64,000 nt of DNA from Vespula vulgaris (GCF_905475345.1 NC_066605.1:3683501-3747500); one strand, 5' to 3'. Shown: positions 11,811-25,405, numbered from the stretch's first letter. Notes: generated by a model not told the origin, from the sequence alone. Translations and numbers: made by a program.

Positions 11811-13130
11811 TAATAATCATCCCAATGAGAGTTACAAGTCATTCATATCGTTCAAGTGATATACTGCTGCATTTTTTTTAATATGGTTTGGAAATTTTGA
11901 TAATTATTACCTGTATAGACCTATATAATTAATAATTATCTCTATAATAATAATGTCGTGTTTCCTTAAAATTCGAATATCCTCACTGAAGAATATTTGT
12001 TGTCTTTGTTAAATTTCACAAAAGGATCAACCGAATTCCTTTCACTATCCTCAAATTGCGAATCTTTCAGGAAAATTATAAATCAAACAAATCACTTAGG
12101 AGGATCACTGAAATTATGACTTCTCCTTGTCTAAGTATTAACTACCCGGGTTTTGAATAACCACAATATTTATATCTTAGCGTACAGTGAATTGATCAGA
12201 TAACACGATTTTCTAAGATAACGGTGATATTTGATATTATGACACACCACTTTCCGATTTAAATTTTTCGATAGGAAACCCATTAGAATACCTATTAAAA
12301 AATCTTTAAAATATAATTTTCGAAACTTTTGACCAAAATATTCATTTATGACGCATACCTGAGAAAACTCTAATAGAATAATACAATTCAAAAGATTATT
12401 TCTCATCCATTCCTTTTTTTTAACATTTCAGTTATAGAAAGTATGAAACAAGAAATTAAAAAGGATCGTAGAAAAATCTAATACTGTAGATGATGACTGT
12501 CCCCCATAATATGAGATTGCTGCTTTAGATTTTATATTTTCATAAAATAATACGTAGCGAAGAACTTTAAATTTTGAATTGAATTTGAGATGAATTTAGC
12601 GAAATCAAAGATTAAGAATTATCTCAGAATGTGAATCACGTAAATTAATGGAAATTAAGGAAATTTACATTTTTCTAAATGTCTATCTTAGTAAAAATAT
12701 ATCTATAAAAAGTATAGATATTTTCGTTTTTTTTTATTGAAGTTATATTTTTATATTTAAAGTAAAAAGATATTTACGTTAGTATCCAACCGTTAAGGAA
12801 AAATCTCATATTCTACTTATTCATTACTTTTTAAAGCTTATTAGAAAAGATTATTGAAAAGAAAACTAATGATATAATAAAATATTTCTGGAATAATGTG
12901 TACATAATTATCTGCGCATGAATAACATTTGTTAATGAGTATTGTGAAAGTGGGACGGGCGTGGGAGAGGGAGAGAGACAGCTGTAGTGGGAGTGATACT
13001 GAGAGAGAGAGTGAGAGAGAAATAGAGGGAGTGCGAGAAAGTGGGAGTAAAATGAAATAAGAACGAGAGGAAAGAGGAACAGAAAGTACATATAATTAAC
13101 ATATTCATATTATTACTTATAATTAGTTAT
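11171..13130. repeat. Diverged paralogous upstream flank of P450 A
   Basis: Homologous to about 38057-39290 beyond copy B, with scattered substitutions. Copy A carries two segments missing from the B side: about 11237-11415 and about 12215-12545. An (AT)n tract lies at about 11760-11803. No gene is supported; an open frame of 78 codons at 12170-12406 lies mostly in a segment absent from B and has no motif. Confidence 0.6.
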
Positions 13131-13470
13131 ATAGTTTAATAATTAAAGCAGATCATTTAAATAATTTTTCTTTTCTAATCGTCAGTTACTTGTCTTTTAT
13201 TTATATCAATTCCGTATATTACACGTATAAAGTTAACAGGATTATGTAATAATGAATCTTTGCTTGCTTAGTATTATAATAATATTGTTATCTTAAGTGT
13301 TCTTTTTTTCTCTGAAAAATAGGAGTAATGATCAATATTACATTAAAACGTAGAATTTTATTAGATTAACATTTATGATAACTAATTTATCTTATTTTAA
13401 TAATTCTTTCAACACGTTATATATAGTATCTTATAATTTTATGTGAATACTCATCAATATTTATTTAAAT

Positions 13471-13826
13471 AAAATACTTTTAATGGAAACATCAAATATA
13501 AGGACATGAAGGTAAGAAAAAATATCTTCCTTTTACATTTCTTTTCTTTTCATTACATGAAAAATTGTTTCTTGTATCTGTGTATACATACTTCACAAAT
13601 ATGTATCTATATATATAAAAGTAAGTAAAATGAGTTTTATTACATGTAAAATTCTTTTAATGGAAACATATCAAATATAAGGACATGAAGGCAAGAAAAA
13701 ATATCTTCCTTTTACATTTCTTTTCTTTTCATTACATGAAAAATTGTTTCTTGTATCTGTGTATACATACTCCACAAATATGCATCTATATATATAAAAG
13801 TAAGTAAGATGAGTTTTATTACATGT
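13471..13826. repeat. Tandem duplication of a roughly 177-bp unit
   Basis: Unit 1 starts at about 13471 and unit 2 at about 13648. Both contain GGAAACAT, AAGGACATGAAGG, a CTTTTCTTTTCATTACATGA stretch, and end in GAGTTTTATTACATGT. Only a handful of differences separate them, including a 2-bp insertion in unit 2. The duplication is therefore fairly young. No coding potential is seen. Confidence 0.85.
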
Positions 13827-13829
13827 TAA

Positions 13830-16800
13830 AAAAGATGGTCTTATAAAAAATTAGAAATTTTCAACTTAATATTTCTATCAAATTCCTTTTATAGTTTTTC
13901 TTCCATAATACATAATTGAAAAATAATGGAAGTAAATTTTCTGGATCAGTACAGATACTAATCTTCTCTGCAGAAATAACTTTTGAGAACATTATATTTT
14001 TCAAAATTTATAGTTCAATTATTCCTTACTTTATTTTCACATCTTTAAATTCGATAAGGTCGTACTTATCGGTTTGATCAATTGAATTTTGGATCACTAT
14101 TTAACACTGGTTTTTCCAAATAAATAATTTTTTTTCAGAATTCTTTTGATCAAGTTCGAAATTAGATTTTGCATCTTGACTGAAACCATCGACTAACTGA
14201 TGGATATATATTATCGAATGATACTCCTAAATCCTTCGGTATTTCATTTTTCTATTTTCATATGAATAACAAACGTTTTTATTCAAGAAATTCTAGTAGT
14301 CATGAATCTTCGAATGGTATTGTAGAACGATCTTATCGTGATGCCTTTTTTGTAATAACCAATGAAAACATAAGTAGGTCAGAATCGAAGTGAAAAACCA
14401 GACTTATAGTACATAACAGTCAAATGTCGGTCTAATCTATTGCATAACAAATTCCTTTGTTACGTTTATTTCCTTCCTAAAAAAGAAAAGGATGATTGAT
14501 TTTGAAATATAATTTAAAGACAAATATTTTATAATACTAGCTACTTTACATAATTTTTTAATCTATTTTATTTCTTATTAAACAAATTAAGAGAAACAAA
14601 ATAAAATTTCTTACATTTCTTGATAATGTTCCATCTCTGAAAATCAATCTGAGCTATTAATAAAAGTGCAGAATTTTTTTTCAAAATATAAGTTGTCTGG
14701 CAAATTTAAAGGGAAAATAAACCAATCCGTAAAAGTAAATAAAATGAATAACAACATAGTAACACATTTCTGATTTGACGTCTTCAGTTTTTGTGCTTAA
14801 ATTGTGTAATTGATTTCTAAGCATCATTGGTTGAAGAATTCCGAAATGTTGACTATTATAATCACATATTAACGTACTTTGAAAATAAGGAAAAAATACA
14901 TTTTCTGATGCAAATATTTTACTTAACATTGTTCCCACCTCACATTTTCTTATGAAAAAATTAAGAAAAAATTCGAAACTTATATTACAAATAATATTAC
15001 AAAATTATTTATTTGACTGAACATTTAAATTTTATTTTGCTTGCTAATAAACTATTTAAAAATAATGGAATATTACCAATTAACATGATACTTCTTTCAA
15101 AATATTTTGTCAAGTATGATTGTAGTTTAGATCCATTTTTTTTCTTTTGAAAATTTTTGTGATTTTCCAAAATTTTAGTAATGTTATCTTTCAGACATAA
15201 TTTTGATACTCTTTTAATGGAGAATATAATTAATTCTTTTGTAATACTTCTTCATACCAAGAAATGTCTTCTTGATGTCCACTTGAAAGACAATTTGTGT
15301 TTTGGAATTAATATTTAATAAAAATAACTATTAAAATAAATAATACTATTAATATTATTAAACATAATAAATTAGAATTAATAATATAATAGAAAGTTTC
15401 CGAAACTTTAGTATCAGTTTTTTCAAGTTGTTAAGTTTTACTTTAGAAATAATTCGATTTGCTTAATTTTTTTATACGATGAAAGTTTCCCATTAAACAT
15501 GTTTAGAGATTAGTTTTTAGTTTTCATCAACGAATATCACTTAATAAACTTTCCATATGCTAATTTTAGTTTCTAGGCCAAAAATCTAGATTTAATAAAT
15601 AAATAATATAAATAAAACACAATATGATATATAAGAAATATTTACTATATTAATTAAAGATTTCATAAAAACACATTATATCAACAAATACTAGCTTAAT
15701 ATCTATTTATCACCTTTCGCTCAAAGTGTATGCGACTTGAGCGAAACATGTGGATAGAATATGAACTACAAGCGTAAGATTCTACGATCTTAACCAGATG
15801 ATAAGTATCCCCATGCGTAGGTTGTATGGATGATAAAATTGGATTATACTTCTCTCTCGCGTTCATAACCATCGGTTTCGAGTAGATTAGTGTAGGTAAG
15901 ATTAGTAAGCTGCGAATTCGTACTTTTCGGTCTATCTTATAGATATTTTTTTCTGATGGTAACATGTATCTCGTAGTGTTCCGTATTAGATACGGTGTCG
16001 GTACGTACATATTTACTTTATGATAAATACGTAGAAAGTAATAGATATAATTGACACACATAATAACTAATATATAAATTTGCGACAAAAAACAAAATTT
16101 TGTCGAATGTTTTGTTAGAAATATTATATTATTTTAATATAAATTAAAGCATGAGTTTATTTCTATACTAAGATAATAGTACGATAAAGTAACAATAAAG
16201 AAAATGGTGGCATTTTGTTATTTGAAAACCTAGAATTGATTGTCATAAGCACATTATGCTTCTGAAATATCTGCCGATTCTCAAATTGAAAGATTACAAG
16301 CTTTATTGGATTTAATATTTTCCGGCAGAAAATACTCATAATAAAAATAACTATATTGTTCTACTTCTTATTCTTGTTCTTATTAATACACTATTATATT
16401 ATATATTATTGTTATAGTAATAGTAATAGTAATAATATAAAGTAGATTACTCTTACAAATCATAAAAAATAATGCTAGAAGAGAAACCTCATAGATGATA
16501 TAAATTCGTGTTTTCATCTTTATGAAAATAATATATAATATATATGTAAGTATATGTTTATTAATTATTATTTTTGAAAAAATATTATATTGTTGTTTTG
16601 TATTTTGTGTTAATATAAACATATATAAATAATATAACATACTATTACTAAACTGATTAATATTAATTGTTATTTCAGATCTTTAGATTAAAAAATTTTA
16701 ATATAGAAGACATGTAAACTTTTATTCAATGTAATTTTTTATTATTAATAATTAAAGTTTAATAATATGTATTTCTAATTAATTTTTATTAATAATTTAA

Positions 16801-17256
16801 TAGTTAATTATAACTAATATTTAAACTATTAAAAATTATTAGTAATTAATCTAACAATTTTTTTAATGAAATATTTGAAGAAATTTCGGCTATAGTTTCG
16901 GCTATAGTTACATAGGTGACTAATCGAATGATTGAAAAATATTAAATGTATTTAGCCGAAATGAATATTGGTGTGTCGACGTTAATCATTGCAGTATGTA
17001 ATTTGTTGATAGGATTATTAAAAGGAGATATATTAATCACTTTGTCTGTTCGTTTCTAATGAGAAAACTCTACATGTGCGATCTGATAGAGAAAAAGAGA
17101 AAAAATGCAAGGTTATCTCAAGTGAAGTTTCCACGTGTAATATGTTCATAACTAGAGGTCACGAAAAGAAAAATAACTCGATATCAATCATTGATTATTA
17201 TATACATAATTGAAATAATCTTAATATGCTTATCGTATGTATTTCCATTTTTTCCT

Positions 17257-17260
<4 letters not shown>
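13830..17260. other. Intergenic AT-rich DNA; no gene recognised
   Basis: A 130-codon frame on the minus strand at 15696-16088 is the longest here. It has no recognised domain, no clear splice partners and an ordinary AT-rich composition, so it is not called. From about 16890 onward the sequence is the 3' flank of P450 copy D. It shares ATGTGCGATCTGA-like text with about 29840 beyond gene C. Confidence 0.45.

Positions 17261-17338
<78 letters not shown>
17261..17338. repeat. (CT)n microsatellite, about 39 units
   Basis: An uninterrupted CT dinucleotide run of 78 bp lies in the 3' flank of P450 D. Open frames through it encode only Ser-Leu repeats. Confidence 0.97.
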
Positions 17339-17341
<3 letters not shown>

Positions 17342-18185
17342 ATTCCTTTTATCTTTATGCACTACTTCACTATCTTTCTCTTTCTCCCTGTTTCTCCCTC
17401 TTTTTCATTTTTTTTACTGAAGTAATTAGTCTTGTATGATGTTCCGTACATCCTTACAGAAATATTTCATTAATTCACAAGATTTTTTCTTAACGATCTT
17501 TTTATTTGACTGTTCAAAAATAAGGAATATATAAAAGACGAGATTTTTTTTATAAACGGATTCTGTTGTATCGATTTCAATGACCACGATATAATCTTGT
17601 GGACTGTATACTCTTTCAAAAAAATACCTTTATCCAGATATTATAATAGAGAAGATATCGTGATGTATTTAGTAGTATAAGACTAAAGTCTCATTACGAA
17701 CTGAATTCTCGTATTGCTCTTACAATCAATGATTATTTACATCGTTACATCTCGTTCGTTCCAATATAGCAAATTCCATTAATAGAAAATTAATACATTG
17801 CCCCACGACATATCGTACGTGATGGTTAAAAAAACGGTTAGTTAAAAGAAGAGTATAGAAAAGAAAATCTATAAGGATGCATTCTTGGGTTTTTACTAAT
17901 TTATAAAAATACTAATTTATAAGAATTTTGAAATCAGTAATAAGACTGACCTTCAACTGCTTTAATAATTACTTATTAATTATATCAAATTATATAAAAT
18001 AATGAGATGCTAGTAAACGGTTTTTGTACTGTTTTTATATTATACAGATAATAATTTGTTTCTGCTACAGATTATATAATATCGTTTACAGAATTCGTGA
18101 AATATATATTTTAGTTATGCACGTATTATATACGCGTGTGTGTGTGTGTATATATATATGTATGTATGTATGTATGTATAATTAC
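17339..18185. repeat. 3' flank of P450 D, homologous to the other P450 3' flanks
   Basis: It shares diverged blocks with the 3' flanks of A, B, E and F (GATTCTGTTGTATCGATTTC-like text, the CTCATTACGAACTGAA motif) and, in inverse orientation, with about 28470-28700 beyond gene C. The right end has TG and TATG repeats (about 18137-18178). No gene is seen. Confidence 0.6.
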
Positions 18186-18189
18186 TTTT

Positions 18190-20594
18190 TTTCAAATTAC
18201 AGTTTTATTGTTTCTATCGGTGTTCGTAATAGTCATTACGAACGTAATGTTCATTTTTAATCCAATTTCTTTAATTGTTATTGGCTTATTTATTTTAATT
18301 ATAAATATTTTTGTCAGGGTAGCAATTATTATTATTATCTTAACATAGCAAATTGTTGAGCTAAAAAAATAAAATTAATTGTAAATGCATTTTGTTCTTT
18401 AACTTTATGAAATTCAATTTCAGAAATCTATTAGAGTATGTAATTACCTATGCAATTTCTTCGACCGTAACTGAATGGAAAAAAATTTGAGGGATTATTT
18501 TTCCTCGGTAGAAACTTATCTGGATCGAATAATAACGACTGGCGCCAATAATTTTCATTATGATGGAGATTATATATGAAAAATATCGTAAAACTTCCTT
18601 TCGGTATAGTCTAGTTTTTTGTCACTTGATATAATTAATAGATAAATATTACTACTAAATAATGCACTAGTATTATTAAAGATAAAAAAGTATGATTATT
18701 TTATATATAGAAATACCCTTTATATCTTGCGTTATTTCCCGAGCGATTACAGGACCTGCAGGAAAAAGACAACGTTTTCTTTATCATTCGTTCCAAACGT
18801 TTCATATTTTTAATATCGTCATGTGTTATTGGAACATGTTTCGGATCGCTCGAGCTGTAAATTTGATTCAGTTCCTCAAATGTTTTGTTCTTTGTGATCA
18901 AAGATATGAAAGAGATGATAAGACGTTAATATGAAAATAATTTTCGTTATATAAATAATTACAAATAATTAAGTATATGTAATATATACGTATTTGATGG
19001 AATGTAGCAAGCATTAAAAGTACAAAGCTAATAGTAGTAGCTGAAGTATCGCTTCCTTGAAAAGAAATGTTTCTCTAATTTTATTCAATAAATAAAAGTT
19101 GATTGCAACCTAATAATAAATGTGGCTTACACCTATAGTGGTAATATTGATTTCATCCCGAATATCTTCCTCCGAATATTTCCCTCCTTCATGCGATGAT
19201 TCGAATAAAAAATTGAAAAGAAAGCTTGGTTTTCGTTCTTGAAACATAAACAAGCATATGATCTATTATTAATAATAATAAATTTAAGACATTTTAATGA
19301 ATTATAATAGAATTATATATTTTAGTGAAAAAATTAAAATTTTAATGAATTAATGAAAGATGAAAAATAATATCGTGCTGTTATCGTGTGTAGATAATTA
19401 TTTTTATTTGAATTTTCCTCTGTCAGTTTTCGATTGAATTTTCTTCTCAACATTGATTCCTTCTTTCCTTTGATTATCTTTATGAACAAAAAATAATATA
19501 CATCTATATATATGAAAATTATAATACTAAAATACTTTAATGTTAAAAGAATTAAAACAATTTAAGGAATGTTCATCCAAAAGATACACTGCTTGTAAAG
19601 GGTTGTATTATCGAGGTATGATAAATGTGATGAAAATTTTTTTCCCATAACAGTGTTGTACAAAATTGTATTTTGATGTTATCATAATTTAAGGATCCTT
19701 TGCATAGCTATATCCATCAAACTGTAGAAAGAAATCAAACACGAATTATAAATAAGGAATAAAACAATTCAAACATATGAAATTCAATAGTATTATCATT
19801 CAATAGATTTAACTAGTTTGCAATTCTCAGTGTTCAGCGAATTTAGTCAAATATTAAACATGTTATCTTTTAATAAGGAACGTAACAGAATTATAATAAA
19901 TTAATACAAACGAATATAAATTTTATAAGCGTTTTAAAATTTTAAAATTTCATATATTATGTCCAATATACAGCGAAAAACGTAATGATAAAAGTCTAAT
20001 TTTTTTCCAACGAAAATTTCTAATTTTTTCATTAAAACGATAGAATGATTAACGAATACACCCATATGCGACTTTACATATTTTTTAAGAAAAACTATTT
20101 AATAATTTTTGATGAGGATTCCATACAGATTCTGCAAATCAATTTGGAATCTTTAATACAGCATTAAGAAATAAAATAAGAAAACAAAATAAAAATAACA
20201 TGAATTTATGAAAAATTATTAAAATAACGATGATGGTTCTTATTTTTATATATTCAGGATTGTTTACTATAATAAGTAATTTCATGCTTAACCATGCATG
20301 TCATAATAATTGATAATTTTTACTTACATTTAGAAATTGATTAACTATGTCTAAAAGAAAAATTATAAATTAAAATCGGATAAAATGTTTAAATATATAA
20401 AATATTAGTTAGAAATTTATCTTCGTTATGACAAATAAAGAAACGAGCATTTTCAATAATTGAATATGTTTTGAATCCGGGAATTCTTTGATTCTATTAT
20501 ATAGGTGGAATTTATTTAAAAAATATTGTACTATTTTATAGAATAATCCAATCAGTATTGTTATAATAATAATCAATATTGCAATGAACTCCAT
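18190..20594 (-). pseudogene. Cytochrome P450 pseudogene (copy D)
   Basis: Most exons of a CYP4-clan gene close to gene C are recognisable, but the copy is dead. Exon 1 (20594-20421) has a 1-bp deletion just after the PGP-equivalent site and an AT donor. Exon 2 has TGA where intact copies have Trp, and also an AT donor. Exon 3 and most of intron 3 are missing. Exon 9 (about 18990-19058) keeps GSDTSATTISF but loses bases at its 3' end. Exon 10 has Glu to Lys in ExxR and a frameshift that removes the Arg. Exon 11 has TAG in place of a Trp codon, although its haem loop FSYGRRNCIG is intact. Exon 12 is interrupted right after the AML motif. The multiple independent lesions argue against sequencing error. 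Confidence 0.92.
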
Positions 20595-20659
20595 GATGAA
20601 TTGAACCAATAAGGGTTTAGAAACAATTTAATAAAAATAAAAATAGTCTTATAATCGTA

Positions 20660-20805
20660 ATAATTGTTGAAATACTCTGTTGGTACAATACAACGACACA
20701 TAGTATCTATCTGTTTTAGCGGAAACTGAGGATGGAAGAGGAAAACGAGTCATATTGAAAGAATACGAAATACGAACTTTGTCACACAATTAAAGCTTAT
20801 CTCAG
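20660..20805 (-). promoter_or_regulatory. Decayed promoter-side block of pseudogene D
   Basis: Homologous to the upstream blocks of A, B, C and E. It has TGTTGGTACAATACAACGAC and the purine-rich GAGGATGGAAGAGG. In inverse complement it is closest to the block upstream of gene C. It is probably a relic. Confidence 0.35.
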
Positions 20806-22875
20806 AAAATTCTTATTCGATTGGGCAAGAAGATATTACGAAGTTCGGAGAAGGAATCATTATTTAATTCTACTCTTTTTTTTTAACACAAGAAATGTGA
20901 TAGCAGAAAATGTTGTTAAGTTGTTATTTGCTTTTTCATTGGTATGATGAATATGTCATAAATCTTCACTTTTTACTTTAATATTTGTTTCTACTTTAAT
21001 TTTTACTTTTAGCTTAAAGAACAGTAATTATCTTGTTTATTATGCAAAAAAGAATTATTTCCTATTTTCATTCATGAAAAATATTTCTCCTATATATATA
21101 GATATTAATAATGAATAAGGTATCCATCCAATTATATACATAGTATTTCGTAGCCGCATTTCCGAATTTATACTAAATAAAATAAGGAATTAAAAAAAAA
21201 TATTGGTCTATCCAAATAGATATTAACTAATCGGAAAAAATAATACTCTCAAACTGCTTTCGATGATCGTAAAAAAAAAACGTTCTATTGTGAACGAATT
21301 AATAAAGTATGTATTAATAAACAAACTACATCTATAGTAAAATTATTGATAGAACGAAGGAAAGTATTACATATTTATTTTTGATAATTTTTCATGTAAG
21401 CGTTTTATTACAATTTGCACAAAAGTTATATTCACTATCTGTATAACTTACATACTATCAATATATAGCTTACGACATATTATATTGCAAAATTTCATTC
21501 TTGATAGATGTTGTGGTTAGATTCGTGATAGTGTTGTCATGCACTAAGTTCTTTGTTAAAATTATTTCAATTTATTGATCCAAAGAGTTCCGATCGAATG
21601 ATACAATGATTATATATAGTAAGCGAAAAAGATACTAATGGTAGTCATAATTTTGTCTTGCGATTTCTTCAATTCTGATTGAAACACATCTTATAGTGTT
21701 ATTGTAGATTTATCAACAGGTTTGTATTCTTTTATTTTTATTCATATCTGTTAAGGAAATACAGAATTATGATAGTTTTGAATTTACATTATATTTTTAT
21801 ATAAATAATCCTAAATTTTTAGGATGGAAATGTAATAATTGAAAAAATTAGAATAGTAGATATAGAAATATTTTACAATTTTTGTAAAATAATTTTTTGA
21901 TATATTTTGTTCGTGTTATTTCTAAGATTGCAACTAGGATCATTATGATATTGCGAACATTGTTATTTATATTCGAACCTATTTGGTGAGCATCATAATG
22001 CCGTAAATCAGAATAGATCATAGAATCATTAATATACAATAAATGATAACAAAATGGGAATTAATAATATTTTTTTTAATTATAATAATTTGCCAGTGTA
22101 TAAGAGAATACAACTCAAATGCAACAGAGAGCATGTAAAGACCAAGTATGTAAATAATTACATTAACTACAAATTTTTAATAAATAAGGATTTAGGATAG
22201 CTTCTAACGAAAAGAGAAAATCACGATGGAAGAATATTATTGCCTCACACGACTCTCAAAGTCTTTGGAATGATAATATTTTGGGCTTCTTTAATTCTGG
22301 ATAAAAAAATGAGCGACAAACGAATAATTATAATTGTAAATATTTTTGAAGAAAAAAATATTTTTTTTATCATCATATAATATAATTAACTATAATACTA
22401 AAGTAATGAATTGACAATACATATGAAATTAAATAATATGTTATAAAAATAAACTACAAAATTAACAAAATTTGATGTAACCTAATGAAATTATTCTTTA
22501 AGTAAATTTATGTTCTGAAATAATAGTTACAACGCAATTATATACATACTTTTTGAACCTAATATAAAATTAAATATTTAGTATTGAATGGAACGTTTCG
22601 TATTTATAAATGTTTTAATTACATTTATAATTTATATAAAAATTATATTTCAAAAAAACATTGAAATAAATGTTAAATTAAGATTTAAAGACATTTTCTT
22701 TACTTTTATATTAAATATTTTTTGTTTAGACTTTATGCATTTTGTTTATAATAAAATAATTCTCATCGCAATATTTTCAGAATTTCTATAGTCGTTTTAT
22801 TTTTATATGATTTTAAAGATTTTTTTTATGTTATTTTTTTAATTCCAAAAGAAACGCTTATTGCGAATGAAAAAG
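20806..22875. repeat. Dispersed intergenic block, diverged copies elsewhere in the array
   Basis: About 21235-22850 resembles 40555-41800. Shared landmarks include CTTTCGATGATCGTAAAAAA-like text, GCAACAGAGAGCATGTAAAGAC and GAGTAGGTTGCA(C/T)TATGTAAAA. More distant copies lie near 43400-43900 and 54180-54800. No coding signature was found in any copy, so the block is probably old duplicated intergenic or repeat DNA. An AT-rich open frame at 22588-22791 is not supported. Confidence 0.55.
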
Positions 22876-22879
22876 TTAA

Positions 22880-24250
22880 AGTTATGAAATAGTTAAAGTT
22901 AAAAAATATATATGACCGTAATAGACATGAGTAGGTTGCACTATGTAAAAGATAAATAGAATCATTACTTGTGTAATTTGATGATCAATTCGTAGGAAGG
23001 GTCTGCTCCCGTCTATTCTTAATCGAGTTCTTAAAAGAGTTATAGATGCGTTAGTAACGATGAACAAGGGCGGCAATACAAAGCTTGTAGGAAACAGTTG
23101 AATGTTTCCAACAAAAAAACACTCGCCGATAGAGATACTGGCATAAAGAATGTTTCGTGAATCGAAATTATAATAATATGTTTTGAAGTATCGAAATATA
23201 GTTGTGATATGCATGTTTCCTTAGTCATATGTAACAAGCTATTTGTTGCTCCTTCATTAAAATTTCTCATAACAACTTGTTCGGAGAGAACGTCATTGAC
23301 CCAAGATCTCATTTCGTATAACTTTTTTACATTGGACGAAATCAGTCACGTGTTGATACGAATTTTATGAAGATTCATCGTACAAACAATTTACGTAATA
23401 TGTTGTGATATGCATCACGATATTCGTATTGAGGCTATCTCAATAAGCCGAATCGATGTTCTCCTAAAGTAATGAGAAGAAGGAGCTGGAAGAGAATGCA
23501 TCGTCGGTCGTTTTTCGCAATTTTCTGCCGGTTCGAAAACTAAAGAATTATATCGACGTTTTATTTTGCAAATATTTGAATCAAGCGAGTGAAATATTGC
23601 GGCATTTTGTTCACCGACCGATAACGTACTCGTTTATTAACGCGATAAGTAAGAAGTGATGGTGATATTTCTATTGTGTACATTCAAATAAGCTTCACAT
23701 TTCTTCGTTCACCGCTCTTCAGTGAACGAGGAAAACTATTCGAATCCATCAGAAAGGATAGCGCGAGCACTTTTCTTTTTGACAATCTTCAATGTTTTGC
23801 CCGATGATGCGCACAGTGGTTACGAAGATACTAATCTGTACGTTGAAAGAAATAAACGTCACTTAAAATATCGATTCGCATCGAATGCTCATTGACGAAA
23901 GATCGGATCTCATCCCATTCATCCATACTTTTGTCAACGATCGAGACAATCTCTCTATCCATCGTACGTGTTGATCATAACGCTGCTACGTTTAACAATT
24001 GACTTTTATATCTTTTTATATAAAAATTTATTATTTGCAACGAAGAAGCAAATGAAGAACAGTTTATTTTACGAAGGAATTTTGCATTAAGCAAGTAAAA
24101 ATTTGCTGATGTAAATTCTGATCGAGTGAATAAAATCCATAAACTGTAATATTTCAGGAACGCTTATTTTTGTCTTCATTCCTCACTTTTTGTTGTGATC
24201 GTAAAATTCAACGATCAAAACTCTACGAAACTATCAAAGAAAAAAAATTA
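22880..24250 (+). repeat. Long P450-upstream block, copy 1 (belongs to relic H)
   Basis: About 1.3 kb resembles 49300-50970 in the same orientation. The part next to the gene also resembles the inverse complement of 58930-59470. Shared text includes AACTTGTTCGGAGAGAA, AGTCACGTGTTGATACGAAT and TGCGATATGCATCA-like sequence. In all three places it ends next to a P450 exon 1 remnant. It is less AT-rich than the surroundings. Reading frames are broken and no protein family was recognised. It could be an old exon-bearing or promoter region carried along with the P450 unit. Confidence 0.6.
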
Positions 24251-24299
24251 TATCGCTTCTACAATTTTTAATCGATCAAATTTACCAGTAACGTTGATT

Positions 24300-24605
24300 C
24301 CTATTATTGTAACACTAGTTGATTGTTTTATAAAATAATACAATCCTTTTTAAATTAATTACATATGTAATTATGTATAGTATGGTGAAATATATATATA
24401 TATATGTGGACACACACTTGATTATTTGTCATTATTTATATAATGAAAATTATTTTCATATTAACTTCTTGTCGTCTTTTTCACATTTTTGGTTACCAAG
24501 AATAAAGTATACGAGAAACTATACCAAATATATACTTCAAGCGCTCCGAAACATGTTCCAATGATACACGATGATACTAAAAGTATGAAATTTTTATAAC
24601 GAGTG
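24300..24605 (+). pseudogene. Internally deleted cytochrome P450 relic (copy H)
   Basis: About 24310-24390 matches the middle of P450 exon 1 (the region encoding the anchor and the YNT-K stretch, with AATACAATCCTTTTTAAAT-like sequence also seen in relic G). It is followed, after a short AT and CA stretch, by the end of intron 9 and the start of exon 10 (24501-24605). That part reads NKVYEKLYQIYTSS and then PKHV, HDD and MKF before a stop. Exons 2-9 and everything after mid exon 10 are missing. It sits only about 0.9 kb upstream of intact gene C, in the same orientation. Confidence 0.8.
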
Positions 24606-25250
24606 TATTACCTTTAATATACTATACTTATACTATTCAATTAATTATTAATATTATAATTATCAAGTTTTTTATAATTTTAGCAAATCGTACATGACTT
24701 TCAGACATTAAAAAGACAATAAAAAGGAAAAATTTCTTCTTGTTCTTTTTTCTTCTTTATTGATAAACTGTAGGGTTTAATGTTACTGTAAATGATTTAT
24801 TAAATAAAAAGTCAATGAGCTTCGTTTAACCAGAATAGAAACTTCCTCTCGTCTGTATATTCGCTGAATACTTGATGCTCGATATTTCAGAAGTAAAATT
24901 TAACTGACGTACTTTCTCGCTTTCATGCCTAGTATTTTATATAAATAATCTCGCGCTTTTCTCAATCGCTCGCTCGTTTCTGTTATCGCTTTTTGTTATG
25001 CACGTGTTTATGTTTCAGCATTTAAGCAAACGAACTGCATTCAGATAAATGTATATAACAGAAAAAACTGTATAGAAAAAAGGTTTATATCTTATTTGTC
25101 ATTCCAATGAAGAATCAAATAACAACAGTTTTATAATACAATGCCCTGTTATCGTATTCTTTGTATTTAAAAAAGAAGATGACTACTGAGAATTTTTTTT
25201 TTCCAATGCATTTATATATTTCCAATGCAATTTTTTTTTAATTTTATAAA
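24606..25250. other. Spacer between relic H and P450 C
   Basis: No gene is recognised. It includes short T- and A-runs and a modestly GC-richer stretch at about 24840-25010. The last part (about 25105-25250) resembles the region just upstream of the promoter block of relic H, so part of the spacer is also duplicated. Confidence 0.4.
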
Positions 25251-25254
25251 AATT

Positions 25255-25405
25255 TGTTGATATAAATTCAGATCGCATGAGCAAAGTCCGAACTTCGTAT
25301 TCTTTAAATATTCCTCGTTTCATCTTCCATCCTCACTTTCTGTCAAGATTGTTAAGTAGGAATCGTTGTATTATGCTAACATAGTTCTGTAAATCTCAAC
25401 AATTG
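25255..25405 (+). promoter_or_regulatory. Conserved promoter-side block of P450 C
   Basis: Lies about 80-230 bp upstream of the chosen ATG. It carries GAGCAAAGTCCGAACTTCG and CATCTTCCATCCTCACTTTC. A version of the second motif is present upstream of every copy in the array, in gene-sense orientation (for example about 24170 for H, 50835 for G and, inverted, about 59000 for F). The nearer part, with TTGTATTATGCTAACA, corresponds to the inverted TTGGCACAACAC element of A. The transcription start cannot be fixed from sequence. Confidence 0.45.

Noticed and set aside
15696..16088. A 130-codon minus-strand frame
   Set aside because: There is no recognised domain, no homologous copy elsewhere in the array and no splice partners. 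A frame of this length can occur by chance.
17191..17439. Three overlapping Ser-Leu-rich frames
   Set aside because: They translate a (CT)n microsatellite in all three frames.
18440..18620. An intact-looking haem loop in copy D suggesting a functional gene
   Set aside because: The same exon has an in-frame TAG, exon 3 is missing, and exons 1, 10 and 12 are shifted or interrupted.
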